A stretch of DNA of 64,000 nucleotides from Wolfiporia cocos (lineage: Eukaryota; Basidiomycota; Agaricomycetes; Polyporales; Phaeolaceae), in contig JACCLO010000028.1 of assembly GCA_029448655.1 (NCBI GenBank), positions 86,657-150,656 of the forward strand, read 5' to 3'. Made by a program: the position numbers and the translations under genes. Below, piece after piece: positions 42,405-54,500 of the stretch. The first letter of the stretch is position 1; each line of letters begins with the position of its first letter. Below the pieces are notes generated by a model. That model had not been told where the DNA came from. It ran no database searches and saw nothing but the letters and a program-made list of their open reading frames with translations.

Positions 42405-43499
42405 AGTGATCACTATGGAACGCGATGCGTTTGCGGACTTGGTGCGGTCGGATAAAACGTGGACCACTAGTAACACGGCGTACGCGCGCTAAGGTCCACC
42501 TTGTGTCACGTAAACTCAATGTCACGATTTCGTGACTGAACGCGGTCAGTCCAAGTGTGGGGCTCTCTGGCTCCCGGCCATCGCAGATATTTGGCTCCTT
42601 CATGTATGCGATAACCACAAGAAATGTCGGCGAACAAGCGTAAATTGTCTTCGGACATATCACAGATTTTCAGTTCCATCGAGGGTACGTTATATGCGTT
42701 CAATTGCGCGGATCTTGTTACAGCAACATCCTCCATTCGTGCAGACGCTTTGATCAGCGTCAAGCAAAACTCGGGGATAGTAGACGCAGCAGTCGGGTCT
42801 CTATATGCGCCGAACTATACCAGCTGGCATCTCTCGCCGAGTCTTTCTCTCAGCAGCGCCAAGGTCGAACACGGATTGGGGCCATCAAGCGGATACCCCT
42901 GAGATCGCGAAGGTGGGCACACTGTTGCTGGGTTCCTTTCAACTACCACATGTGTTAGGGTGATCCGCAGGGGTCAATTCTATGGAATGTATCGCCATGT
43001 CTTCGCGATGCGGATGAGGATACTCGAAGTGTGAATGCTGCATGTGAGTCTAGCCCATCAGTGCCGAGAGTGTCTCACCGTACCATTCCAATCACCGGTT
43101 CGGCCATCCGCACAGTGAAGTTGGCCGGAGTTCCGCCTCGTTGAAGCCGATTAGAGAACAAGCCAACCAATTGATAGTTGAAGCAACCATCCATCGCGAT
43201 GTCACCTAGTCTGAGATCGCTTCTCCACAGCTCTCATCCATGTGCTGCAGCTCGCAAGCAAAGCCGGCGCGTAGCATGTCAGGTACACCCATCAGTTCGC
43301 GTGCGGACTCTCAAGACGGGCCGCTTACCCTGAAAATGTGAATTCTAGCGATCGGACGCCATGATCTGCAGGCTCCGTGCTTGCATGTGCAGCGAAGGTA
43401 TGACTACTATCCGCCCCATGAGTGCACGCCAATGTGATTTTCTCCTGAGGATTGTACCGTCTTCTCACTGAATCGAAGTTAGCAGCCGCCCTCGGGCGA
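42405..43499. other. no confident gene; possible decayed 3' part of the adenylating enzyme
   Basis: Open frames on both strands are short and unfamiliar. A reductase or thioester-reductase domain would be expected here if the enzyme at 43500-45101 were of the usual A-T-R type, but I could not find one. Confidence 0.35.
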
Positions 43500-45101
43500 T
43501 GACAGGGGCGACGCACCTGATCCGAGTACGATGACATCGTCAGCACGCCCGACACTTCATATGCGACATCAGACTTTATTTGCCAATCATATTGACTGCG
43601 ACGTACATTCGCCAGAGACCAGGCTTGGCCGGATGTGTTCCCAAAGGTCGGATGTGGCAAAGCCACGCTCCCATTTTGGCATATTCTCGATGCAAGGCTG
43701 GTGTGTCTCGCACGTCTGCACGCACATGCACGCCATACCTCAGTATACTTCGGGCGGCTACATCGTTACATTTTGGCACGCACCAACATCTGCAGCTCGA
43801 ATGTCCCGTCTCCCTGAGGAACCCAGCGACATACACTCTCTGGGAAGCTGCATCCATTCCCAGTCGGCGCGCTTCTTGCCAATAGGGCTCGGCTCTTCGA
43901 CGCCGTCATCGAACACGCATGTCACCAGGCCGAATTCGGTTGCACCGTAGCACGCCAACAGGCGCACGCCTTTATCCACGAGCTTCTCACCATTCGCCCT
44001 GGAGAGCGGGCCGCCGGCGAATATCTAAGACGTGAGTGATAAGCGAGTTGCTCCCTCGACCAGCGCAATGTGATGCAGGTACTGACAAGAGCCTGAAGAG
44101 ACGCAAGGTACTTCGCGTCATCCTCGTTCTGCGACCACGCCTGGCGAAAACAGTACTTTTAGCAATCACAGGCACACTACACAACCAGAGCCTACCTCGA
44201 CGAAAGCAGGGACGCTCTCGATAGCCGTGCAGCCTGTCTTGCGCGCCGTCTCAATTGTGTTCTGCGGGGTCGGCACGACCGGGGGCGCTGACACGATCGC
44301 GCGCGGGGGGAACAGCGACGTCGGCTGGCCGGACAAGAGCGGCGCGTACAGCTGCGAGCAGAGTCCCATTACGTGGAACGGCGGTAGCGCCATGCACCCC
44401 CACCGTATCGCCTTCCTGCGCGACTCCACGAAGATGGGCATCCTGCACCAGTGTAGGATCGTCGTGTGCGTGTGCGGGATCGGCTTCGGGAAGCCGGTGG
44501 AGCCTGAGGAGTGCAGGTAGAGCACAACATCCGATGGCGACGCCGCGCACGCGGGCGGCGGGTAAGGGCCCGAGACGGCACGCGGCGGGTCGAAGGAGGG
44601 CGCGAGCGTCGGGAAGACGTCCGTGAGCGCGGGCAGGTCGTCGACGTGCATGGCGAATCCGCTCGGCAGGCTCTCCCGGACCGCGTCAGTGAATGGGGCG
44701 AAGGTGGGCTGTGAGACGATGCGATGGCAGCTCGTGTGCTCCATCAGGCTTGCTATTGCGGGCACGGAGTTGCGGGAGGACATAGGGAAGGGGACGAGCC
44801 CCGCACGGATCAGACCCGCGACGAGCGCATGGTAGAGCAGAGTATCGCAGTTCGCGATGATAGCGACAACGGCGCCCTCTTCGCCCTTCCGTCCGGGCCT
44901 GAAGGAGTGGGCAACGCGGTGAATTGCCTGAGCGAACTCGAGGAACGATATACTTCCGAGCGTATCAGAAGACAAGTCTGGAAACAGGAAGAGAAAGAAC
45001 GGAGAGGTGGAATTGTATTCGGCATGGAAGTCGACGAGCCCAGGGATGAGAGATAGCGAACCGTTGAGGGGCGGGAGTACAGGCGATGCAGATGCAGACA
45101 T
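43500..45101 (-). pseudogene. adenylation-domain enzyme (NRPS-like / acyl-CoA synthetase-like), 3' part damaged
   Basis: Exon 1 (45101-44196) encodes an intact N-terminal adenylation subdomain with the P-loop SSGSTGFPKPIPHTH. Exon 2 (44140-44087) and exon 3 (from 44024) follow short GT-AG introns and give IFAGGPLSRANGEKLVDKG and YGATEFG (43929-43949). Then WVPQGDGTFELQML, GFATSDLWE, HPAKPGLWR and, across another intron, VGRADDVIVLGSG lie in changing frames. Such enzymes activate a carboxylic acid as an acyl-AMP. In basidiomycetes this type is often followed by carrier and reductase domains, which I do not find. It may be a decaying gene or have sequence errors. Confidence 0.72.
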
Positions 45102-47543
45102 ATCTGCCAGAAGCTGAACAGAGTGGATTATAATGATTCTGATGGAGTATGTGGGTGCTGAGAATGAGGCCTATTTAAACGAAGTTCTCGAGCCATCCCC
45201 GTGACGCGGGAAGGTCCATCGGTGAATATTTGAATGGCTTGCCGGTGCGCTGCGGGTCAGTTGTCCTCATGAATCCGAGCAGGTAGGTAATCGTCTACTG
45301 GTGTCAGTATCGAGTGTGGCGTACTAGATCCTGAGGCCTGAAGAGTGGCCGGCCGAGCTCGGCATCTGTTAGCCGACCAAATGTGAGACCGCGGTGATCT
45401 CGGAGCGTTCCTTTCGTTATCGTCGCAGAAAGCCGCGAAGGTTCTCTCCAGCGATCGGAGGCTAGTCGATTGGAGTCCCGCACAGCCTCGCACCTCCAGC
45501 CTTCCTGAGACGCAGGGGCACGACATAATCAGCAGCCCAGTACATCTTCGACGGGCGCGGAACATTCTTGCTGATATTCTAGAGCTGTCAGCATCATCAC
45601 CTTGGGGCCCGCGGCCACGACAGCCGACGCAGAATTCCGCCAACGATTGCGATCGTCAGATTTTGGGGAGTTGGTATCATGCAGCAAAATAAACTAACGC
45701 GTAAAGCATGGGCAACTGATCTTCCCGCATAGCCTGTCTATCGCTATGTGACTCGTCAAAGTCCGCCAGCGGCTTCGACGCCCGGAAGGACTCACTGCTG
45801 GAAGTGAGAGATTGAAGATTGATCTAGACGTTTCTCCTACGAGTGTGGCCAAGTGGCAAAAAGAGCGGAGCTGCATGGACGTCGGAAATGATAGAAGAGC
45901 CTTTCATTTCGGACCAACTGCGCATTTGAGCTGGCACATTCCAACCACCGTGCCCGCCAGGCCATTCCAGGCTGAGCATGTCCGGCATTGCTCATACCGA
46001 CACTGCCGGGCGGTGAAAGGCTCAGACTAACCCGATGGTAAACAAAAGTGGTTCCGGCTGTATGATAACGATATGGCAACAACACATCGCTTGCAATCCT
46101 TCCAGGAGGCTCTCGGCTCCACGTGAATTACTTCATCTGCACTACATTGACCAAATCTCACTGTTCCTGTACAACACAATTTCCTAAGAATCCTAACATG
46201 CGAGGGCGCATATTTCGTATCATGTCAAGTCGATAGTTGCTAAATACAGATAAAATGGGTCAGAGCTGGTAGCAATGGGCGCCCAATGCCTCTGACAATT
46301 ATTTGGGGCGTTCACCTTGAATTTATAGTGCAAGGATAGCTCTTCAGAGCCTCGCCTTCCCGATTCCGAAACACACAATTAGATTGCATATTCTCGCCAT
46401 GTCAGTAGTAAGTTAATACACCGCAAGTAGTCAGACGATCGTCCGCGAGAAAGGCTAATCGATTCAGAAGTCCTGCTCTAAACTGTTCCCTCACCTGCTT
46501 AATGTCATGCCCAGTGTGACTGTCCGTTCGTAGGCTTGCTGGTTCACTCGCCTCCCAACGTTTGCGACACGGTACCGTTGCACAATAGCTACCTCCTTGA
46601 TTTGTCAGAGCACTCTTGCTGCGGAAGACTTTGCGGGTTCTGGAGACATAAATATCTACTTTCGCAACGTACGCTACACATGCGCCGATGGCGTTGTTTG
46701 TCACGAAACATGTTCTGCTCTTCTTGCGTACTTTGCTACTCACCAGTGCACTCCCAGGAGTTGTAGCTATGTGTACCTGTAGCACAGATGGCATAATATG
46801 TCCCATTGTTCTTACCTTCGCCTCACAAACACGCTCGTGTATCGCTTCGTTCTTCGATGAAACTGCAGTTTTCGCTGATGTGTGAACTGAGCACTTAGGT
46901 GATGACTGACTTCAGGGCCTGTAGTCCGGCATTCAGTACGTTTAGTGCAAAGTAGCGGGCCATGTCGGAACCGGCGCTACTTCATTATCAAGCAATATAA
47001 GAACAGAGATGAGTAGATAGATACTCAGCGTGGGTGGCGCCCACGCTTCAATGTGGCTTGCTAATCCGTGTTCATGCTATTTGCACGGCATGCTACACGA
47101 TCGAAGTGTTGTAATAGAGGTTTTTTTACTAACGATAATTATGACTCGCCCTTTTCCGAGGTTGTGCAAGAATTATGAGAACGAGGTATGGCATCATTGA
47201 TACCCTACAGTGTTTTCGTACATCCGATGCGGGTTAACAGTACTTGGATACAGTTACTGGTATGCGTCACAAAGATCAAGGACTACGCTCTACCCACTCC
47301 ATTTTAAAAACTTAGTAGTGGAGCTCAAAAAATCCGTGCCACAGTCAATTTTATTGTTAGCAAAACACCTCTAATTCGAGAGTGATTGTGGAGGCGACGG
47401 GGGGACTGCATCTAGCACTTAAATCATATGGGTCAGTGTTGGACCACGATGGAGCGATCGCCGCCACCGCCCGTCCGATCCGCTCAGATCTTGTGACGCA
47501 CTAGTACTAGTGACAGGTGCCACCACAGCGCGGTCACGCCGAA
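45102..47543. other. long intergenic stretch without a supported gene
   Basis: It holds the divergent upstream region of the adenylating enzyme. A minus frame at 45257-45643 and a Cys-rich plus frame at about 46640-46782 (YTCADGVVCHETC) are the only notable ones, and neither has a recognisable family, start context or splice pattern. The section 46900-47400 is AT-richer. Confidence 0.45.
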
Positions 47544-48115
47544 TCACCTGTTCGTGCGACTCAGGACCAGGAAGAAGATAAGACGGTGTCCGAGGAAGGT
47601 CCGACTGTGATGGAGGTCGATTCGTAGGGCGTCGTCTGGTGGATGTGTCGCATCGCGAGCACGGCCGTGTTGCATTGTGTTTTCGAGCTGTTGTTCATGG
47701 CTTTCGTTTGACTCGGCGTAGACACCGTCGAACGCGGGGCCTGGAGCCGCACTGGCCGCACCGCTGGGCAGCTGAGGCTGGAGGGAGCTGTATCGGCACC
47801 GTGAGAGGACGCGAGAGTCTGGCGTCGGCGACACCGACCTGGAACGGGCTTGGCGCAGCGAGTGCGCAGACGGGTTGAAATGTCCGCACTTCGGGCAGAC
47901 ATATTCTGCACGTGGCGGGTGACGGTCAAGGGCAAGGTCAGGTGGGAGGTGCTGACGTCGACCCCACAGCCAATTGGTCGCTGACCGTCGTAAAGGGCAC
48001 AGAATTGTACATACCAAGTGTATCGCCGGCTCATGACCACGAAGATAATGATAAGTTGGGCGCTGCAAGTCACGAATGCCGGATAGACCGTTATCGAGCA
48101 ATGGGAAGTGTTTGA
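47544..48115 (-). pseudogene. lunapark-like protein, C-terminal piece
   Basis: A zinc-ribbon half EYVCPKCGHFNPSAHSLRQ (about 47850-47905) follows an intron acceptor. Upstream, DNGLSGIRDLQ may be the decayed first half (usually CxxC...HNGL). Downstream comes a Ser/Pro-rich tail with GAASAAPGPAFDG and HEQQLENTMQ. This is the layout of the lunapark C-terminus, where the finger stabilises ER three-way junctions. The N-terminal membrane segments are not found to the right, where another gene begins, so the gene looks truncated. Confidence 0.5.
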
Positions 48116-48288
48116 GTGGAGAGCGAATAAGCGCCGATCACTGGGTCCAGCGCGGGCATTATATTGCACATGGCCGGCGAATGAGCACCCAGCGATGTGG
48201 CACGTGCTGCGTATCACGCTGCATCCGTGCTGTGGGAATGCCACGCTGTCACCTTACACCCAATCCACTCTGCAACGATCTGATAATA

Positions 48289-48908
48289 ATGGAGCCAACA
48301 GAGGTCCAAATTTACGGATTGAATCTTTTGAAGGAACACACAGACATGTTTCATAATCACATATCCACTGCTTTCCCGACACAGATTGGTGAACTATACA
48401 AATGGCATGCCAAGGGCAGGCATGCATTGGTACATTACATTCTTTTTATTTTTGCTACTCTACTAATGAATGCAAAGTTGTATACTGAGGAGATAATCAG
48501 AGATTTTCGATTGGAGGACGACGAACTAGCAACCAACTTCCACAGAGACCCTAGGATTTTATTAGGTCGTCAAAAACTTGATTTTGCCTTGAAGTTATTC
48601 AACCTTGGGCTGGATGCTGAGGCATTCCAGCTACCCAAGTTGGAGATTGAGCTGAAGGAAGGGCCCAAGACTGACACTACAGACCAGAATGCAGATTGCA
48701 GAGGAATAGTAAGTCTTGTGAATGATTAGCACAAAATGGCTTGAATTTAAATTTCTGCATCTAGAAGCGGCCTACTTCAGAATTGGAAGAAGCAGGCCAG
48801 GGTCCCAAGCGCCAAAAAGTGGAGGAGAGACTTCCTCAATTTTTGCCTCTAGGTGATGGCAAACCATCCTCCAAGTTGGAAGATTGGGAAGATGAAGCCT
48901 CAAAGTAG
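48289..48908 (+). CDS. unknown protein with a nuclear-localisation-like motif
   Basis: An ATG at 48289 opens MEPTEVQIYGLNLLKEHTDM, with a helical region (ALVHYILFIFATLLMN, LGRQKLDFALKLFNLGLD). A GTAAGT...CTAG intron (about 48709-48764) joins RGI to KRPTSELEEAGQGPKRQKV, which has two basic clusters like a bipartite nuclear signal, and the protein ends WEDEASK. It is about 190 residues long. Its base composition is more AT-rich than the neighbours, so it may be transposon-derived. I do not recognise the family. Confidence 0.5.
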
Positions 48909-49047
48909 TATGTATGTCATTTTACATTCTCATTGAAGCAGCTTGCAGTTTACTGAGGCTTGAGTACAGAATGCTTTCATGATGGTTTAGGACTGTATAG
49001 GGTGTACATACTTGCAAATAGGAATCTGCATGAGGTTGTCCTTTGTC

Positions 49048-51108
49048 TCAACATACATATCTATCACCGTGATCACACCCTGTGAACATCCTTGCACACA
49101 TCAAATATGTAGTCATAGCATGATCATGCTTGCCCTCATGTGCAAATACTAGTGAGAAATGCTCCACTTCCACTTCAGCGACTGCTGATGAGTACTGGAA
49201 AGAAAGCTCAGTACTTTGGAAGGAAGATACATCACCATGCATACCAATGCTCATGCTGGTCCGATTCAGTGAATACTGGTTGGAATGAATGTCAGCTGGG
49301 TAGCAAAGACAGTGCCACAATGTACCTTGAAATCATCACCGTTGAAGATAAGGATATCTCCGTGCTCTAGGGTCACGAGGAGTACCGGCCCCTCCCTTTT
49401 GACAGATTTCGTAATGGAGTCTGTGATTTGAGCAACTTGCATATCCAGAATGCTCACACTGTTACTCGGCGCTGGGACATCGGAATCGTCTATGTCCATA
49501 GGCCCGCATGAGTCGTTAGCTCCGTGCGGGAGTTCCTTCTTAGGAGATCCACGCTCTGCGACGGTGATTGGCAGAAGCTGCTGTACACCTGGAGCTAATG
49601 ATTTGGGGCGCATCGACAACTCTGCATCGGCGCCGAGGTACATCATGTATACAGGGGAATTTTTCGCAGCAAGCACGTTCTGGCACAACTTCTGTCTTGG
49701 GGAAAGCCATGAATAGTAAATTCAGAACTCACCTTCTTTGAGCCAGGGAGAACCCAAGCCAAGTAATTCATTTCTGTCCCCCTCCTTCAGCGGCCAAGCG
49801 GCTTTGAAGCAGTGCGTGTGCTTGCAATATACAGAGCGGGGCATGTGTCGTGGCCGCTGTCGTATCTTGATTGTTGAATGAGCAGGTGTAATAGGCCTCT
49901 GCGGACGCACAGAATGTTTTAGAATCAATACATACGCACCGCTGTCCGTGCTCACCTTTAAAGGAACCCTTGCTATCCTGGAGCAATGACAATTCAACTT
50001 TCGTCAGCATCTCTCTGAAGAGCCTGGTCGGCTGCTCCTGCAACTCTGCCCCGTTACAGGTATAAATAAATAAATAAATAAGCTTGGCAGAGACGCCATC
50101 CTTTGTCATATACGCTAAACGCGAGCCATCAGCAACGTCCGTTACGGTGGTTTGACACGCTCGGACGGCCTGTCACACGACAATGTCACTGGAGAAATAC
50201 CACGGGAATTATGCATGGTATGAACATCCGCAGGAGGTATACAGTTGCTTTCCTGCGCGAATGTATGAGTGCTTGCTTCGGCCGCCTCTGGTAGGCACAC
50301 TCACTGAGCATCCGCTACACAGTTAATACCATAAATTTCGCTGAGCATTCAGTTTTCCACACTTTACGCATTGCCTTCCGCCATGATAGCTTGTGGCCGA
50401 GATGCCATACTCGAAGTCGGCATCCATTTGATGATTTGGTGAAGAATGGGGAGGAAGAAAGTGGAAAGGATTGAACATGATATTAGGGTCTGTCTGGTCT
50501 GCTCCGATGGAAGGAGGGGCCTGCCACCAGGGATCAGCACTCCGATCCACCGTTTCGCTACCGGGTACCCAATCGAAAGTGAATTGCCACGAAAATAGTT
50601 CTTGACCAGCATCGTTTCTCCCCTGTCATTTGTTCAGCATGCCATCGAAAGGTACCCACGTAGATATCGATGAGATACCATGTTTATGGATTTGATTCCA
50701 AAGAAACCCAGGTGTGTACAGCCATATTGTTCGCGGAGACTGAATGGCGCCGATTCGAAGACTCTGCACAGCACGATGCAATCCGGACTATCACTTTTGT
50801 GGCTGTCCAATAGAACCTTAGCTTCGGGTGGTGGGCTGATCGGCCGGTTTGAACGACGCGAAGATGTCGGGACTGCACTGTTGAGATAGCTCCGGTGCTT
50901 TGTTGGTCAGCGTGCTCGGATCATGTCTGGGTTGCAGTTTAAAACTCCCAGAGGTCGAAACATGAGCAGTACATCATTGCAATAGAACCTAACCAGAATG
51001 ATGCAGAATCGGAGGCACCAAGGAGGAGTCTGACTTGGATATCGTGGTGATTTTGATGGGGTTGATGATCAAAGGGATTCGATTCTCGTTGACATCCGTC
51101 ATGATCAT
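49048..51108 (-). CDS. 2OG-Fe(II) oxygenase (AlkB-like) with Cys finger
   Basis: From an ATG at about 51106-51108 the exons read MTDVNENRIPLIINPIKITT, then after an intron RSNRPISPPPEAKVLLDSHK and REQYGCTHLGFFGIKSINM. After another intron come LFSWQFTFDWVPGSETVDRS, PFHFLPPHSSPNHQMDADFE, a zinc-type CVKCGKLNAQRN, then LTKVELSLLQDSKGS, KAAWPLKEGDRNELLGLGSP and HGDILIFNGDDFK joined by an intron to YSLNRTSMSI. The last block, with the Arg that binds 2-oxoglutarate, is typical of basidiomycete AlkB-like proteins preceded by a Cys finger. The middle exons are less certain. The substrate is unknown (nucleic acid repair or other oxidation). Confidence 0.6.
50061..50081. repeat. (AAAT)n microsatellite
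   Basis: About five units of TAAA in a row, within an intron-like part of the AlkB-like gene. Confidence 0.9.
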
Positions 51109-51512
51109 AGATGGCAGAGGACGATCTTGGTGATAGAGTACGTGCCCGTCGCCGTGATTGGCATGCACATTTTCAGACTGATGTGTCTGTCGGAGATGGA
51201 CAACGGCAGCTAGCCAGAGCTTGGCGGTCTATGGCTAGTACAATGCGCAATTGTACCGGATCAAAGCGCAATTGCTACGTAGGCGCCGGTGGGCGCATTC
51301 CTGGGAAGTCATAAAACACGGACGGCCCGACAAGTCCGGTTCGCTGCCGCTACGTTTGTGGCGGCCACGGTGATATGTGTCCGCTATTGCTATCTGGGCA
51401 GCTTAAGTGCAAGTATGGATCGAAAAATGACGCGGCGCCGTCTTTTCCACACTCGTGCGTGTGATCACACAAGTACAGAACCGCTTACTTGTCAAAGGAT
51501 GTACCCGACATA

Positions 51513-54500
51513 CTACATGGTATCACGGAGGACCTGCATGATCTCCTTCTGGAATCGAGCAAGATGAGCAGCCAACTCTTCATCGGGTAGCGAGGAATGA
51601 TCGAGCGCTTGCGTGAGTTGGGTCCGTAGCTGAGAGCGGACTGAAAGTAGCACCTGCCATAAGGAGTACATACCCTGAGGAGGGCCTTGCGCCGTATGGA
51701 GACTTTGTTCGAGCGGCTATCCTGCTCCTGGCGTTCCTCCATCTCGCTCAAGGCTTCTGCGACCCGCCTTCCCTCGGCGAGGACGTCATTCGGTAGATCG
51801 GCAAGTCGGGCAAGATCAAGACCTGGCACAGATGAAACTTAGCTCAGCGTACCACACAATATGTCCAACAAACCGTAGTGGCTCGTCTGTTCCGGCGCTC
51901 CGTCGACAACTCTGTGACGAACAGCAAAGGGCCAAGGTCTCGCAAATGTACGCACCTGTATTGAAAAGTCATGCCAAAGTTCGACGTGGATTGGCGTGAC
52001 CTCTGCGTCAGAAGTTAACAAAGATACACGAAGCGATTGGTATGGAGAACCTGAACGGCAAGATGAAGGCTGACAAGTTCTGTTAGTAACCGAGATGTAA
52101 TCATTCAAAACCTACTCACTTGACAACAGATGGCTGGCGCGACAATGTTGTCGTGAGCTCGCTGAAGTGACTACAGGGCCTGTAAGCAACCCATACATTA
52201 GTGATAATGGTACAGGTGCATACGTTGCGAAGAAGACATATGACTAGCAAACCAACGGCATTATCAGTAATGTACAGGGACCGCAAAATGAGCCGGTACG
52301 ACCTTGAGTTTGATGAGTTCCTCTGCGATGGCATGCGAGATGCCAACTTCTTCCCTTGGAGAGGTGCCGCGGCCAACTTCGTCGATCAGGATGAGAGAAT
52401 TCTCCGTAGCAATCCCTGGCACAATTTCGGCATCAAGATGATGCTGGTTTCATAGTTAGCTCAAGTTACAAACCAACGATCATCGCGCAAGATGCCATCT
52501 CACTCGCAAATGTGCTCAGGCTCTTTTCGATATCGTCGTCGTTCGATAGCCGAGTCAGGAGTGCATCGTGCAGTCTGCATGATACGACATTCAAAGAGGC
52601 GGTTTTGGTGATATTTGGAGAAGGTCCGCACCTGAAGCTACCGTACTCAGCAGGAACAAAGCATCCGCACATTGCCATGACTGTCAGCAGCCCAATCTGC
52701 CGCAAGTATATGCTCTTGCCTATGGTCACAGACAATCGGATGTTTGTTGACCATATACGGGCTCGGCGTACCTAACATGCTGCGTTGAATCAGCATTGAG
52801 CGATAGATATGATGAATCAGATGATCAGACGAACTTCGGCCCCTGGACAATTTGAAAAGAGGAAGCCTCGCAGCAATATACATCATTCGGTACAAGCGTC
52901 CCGGCCGCCTGAACGTTCTCTAGAACAGGATGCTGCCCCGCCTTTATGGCTAAGGTTCCCGTGAACTCGGGACGCACTACACCAAGTATTAAGTGGTCAC
53001 TGTTATCTAACTTAGAGGATGCTCACCATAGTCACGCACTAAGAAATCAAAACCAAACCTTACAATCAACATCTCTGTCAGTCTAGCATTTACAGGACGT
53101 ACGAATGCTGGCATGCGCAAAAGACCACAACATGTCCACAATGGCAACGGCCTCCGAAGCTTTGTACAGAGCTCCAATGACATCGACGATCTCGGCGATC
53201 AACTCTTGTATAATCCTGGTATGACCTGTGAGCCGGGTATTGGAATGCCAACCGGTACTACATACTTGTCACTCATGATCAGCGTCTCGTCCAGTGCATC
53301 CTTCATGCGCGCGTTTCTCTTCTTCTGCTCAAGCTGTGAGCATTCTCACACTGGTAACCTCGTACAGGACTGACCAGCTCGATACTAGAAAAGAGCCACC
53401 GCTTTCTCTGAGCTGTCACATTCACAAAGCCTCTAGGTAGCTCCCCTCGGAGATCTGTCTTCTTCAAAGCAAAAACGAAGCCTGTGTCCTGGTACACTAG
53501 ACTAAGAGGCAGGTCGTGTTGCTCCGAGAGTTCGCGGTTCAATGCAAATATATCCCCGACATTCTCCTTGTATGTTTCTCGTGCGACGTCAAGGAGGCGA
53601 TTGTAGTTTGCCTGATTTGCTGGATTTGAGCATTAACAAATGATGTTAAGGAGGAGGAAACATACCTTGACGGCGTACACACGTGCATTCACCGCATTCA
53701 GGCCGCGCTGTATAGATCCATCGAATCTCAACGAAGGCTGCGTTATTTGGCACGTACTTTCGCTGAAGCTTCTTCTTCATTCAATGCTTCGCTAACATGC
53801 TGTTCGATTCTTGAAAGTCGCTCGTCAGAGATCATCTACATCGAACAGGCGCTTAGCGCGCATCCAATCTACAATTATATCTCCAGCACCTACGTCCAGT
53901 ACGATTCGTAACAGACGGGAGCGGCTGCCTGTCAAGGCTTTCGCGAGAACGGGCATGTTCTTGACTATGTTTCGGAGACTGAGCATTTGCGCGACGCGAG
54001 CGGCAGCAAGCTTTGCAGTGCTTGTCTCACGCGCCTCGGATGCAGCAAGCTGATGATTCAAATGAGCATTGATACTGTGCATGACCTGAAACGGCGAAAG
54101 CTTGCCGAGCAGATTAGCTTATCGAAGTCCATATTATGGAGGGACTTGAGCGCGTTCTTCATATTGTCGAAACGATTTCCATTCTGTATGAGCTCTTTAA
54201 GACAGTAAGCCGAAATAGACACATCCATGGAGTTGATAGACCTTCGACGACATCAAGGCGCGCCTCTATAGAAGACTGTCTGCAGCATTATTAGATCAAC
54301 TCCGTAACGGTTGCAAAATGAGATACCAGTGATAGGCGCGAGTACATTTGCCCGGAGGAGGCGAGCACCCATTGCAGTGTATGTATGATTTAATAGCCTA
54401 GGTGTGAATTACTTGAATCGTGGGCATATATTAAGAGACAGAGAGGGTTTACCCAAACATGGAATGGGTGGACCTCTTGAATGAGATGCTGCCCACCAGC

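Noticed and set aside
44227..44626. Plus-strand frames over the adenylating enzyme (for example 44255-44626)
   Set aside because: They are shadows of the GC-rich exon 1 on the minus strand, which carries the conserved adenylation motifs.
46597..46885. Small Cys-rich secreted protein or effector
   Set aside because: No ATG with a signal peptide precedes the Cys-rich stretch, and no splice pattern links it to one.
47561..48244. Long minus-strand frame of 227 codons as a separate gene
   Set aside because: It overlaps the lunapark-like exon in another frame and crosses its intron. It has no family or composition of its own.
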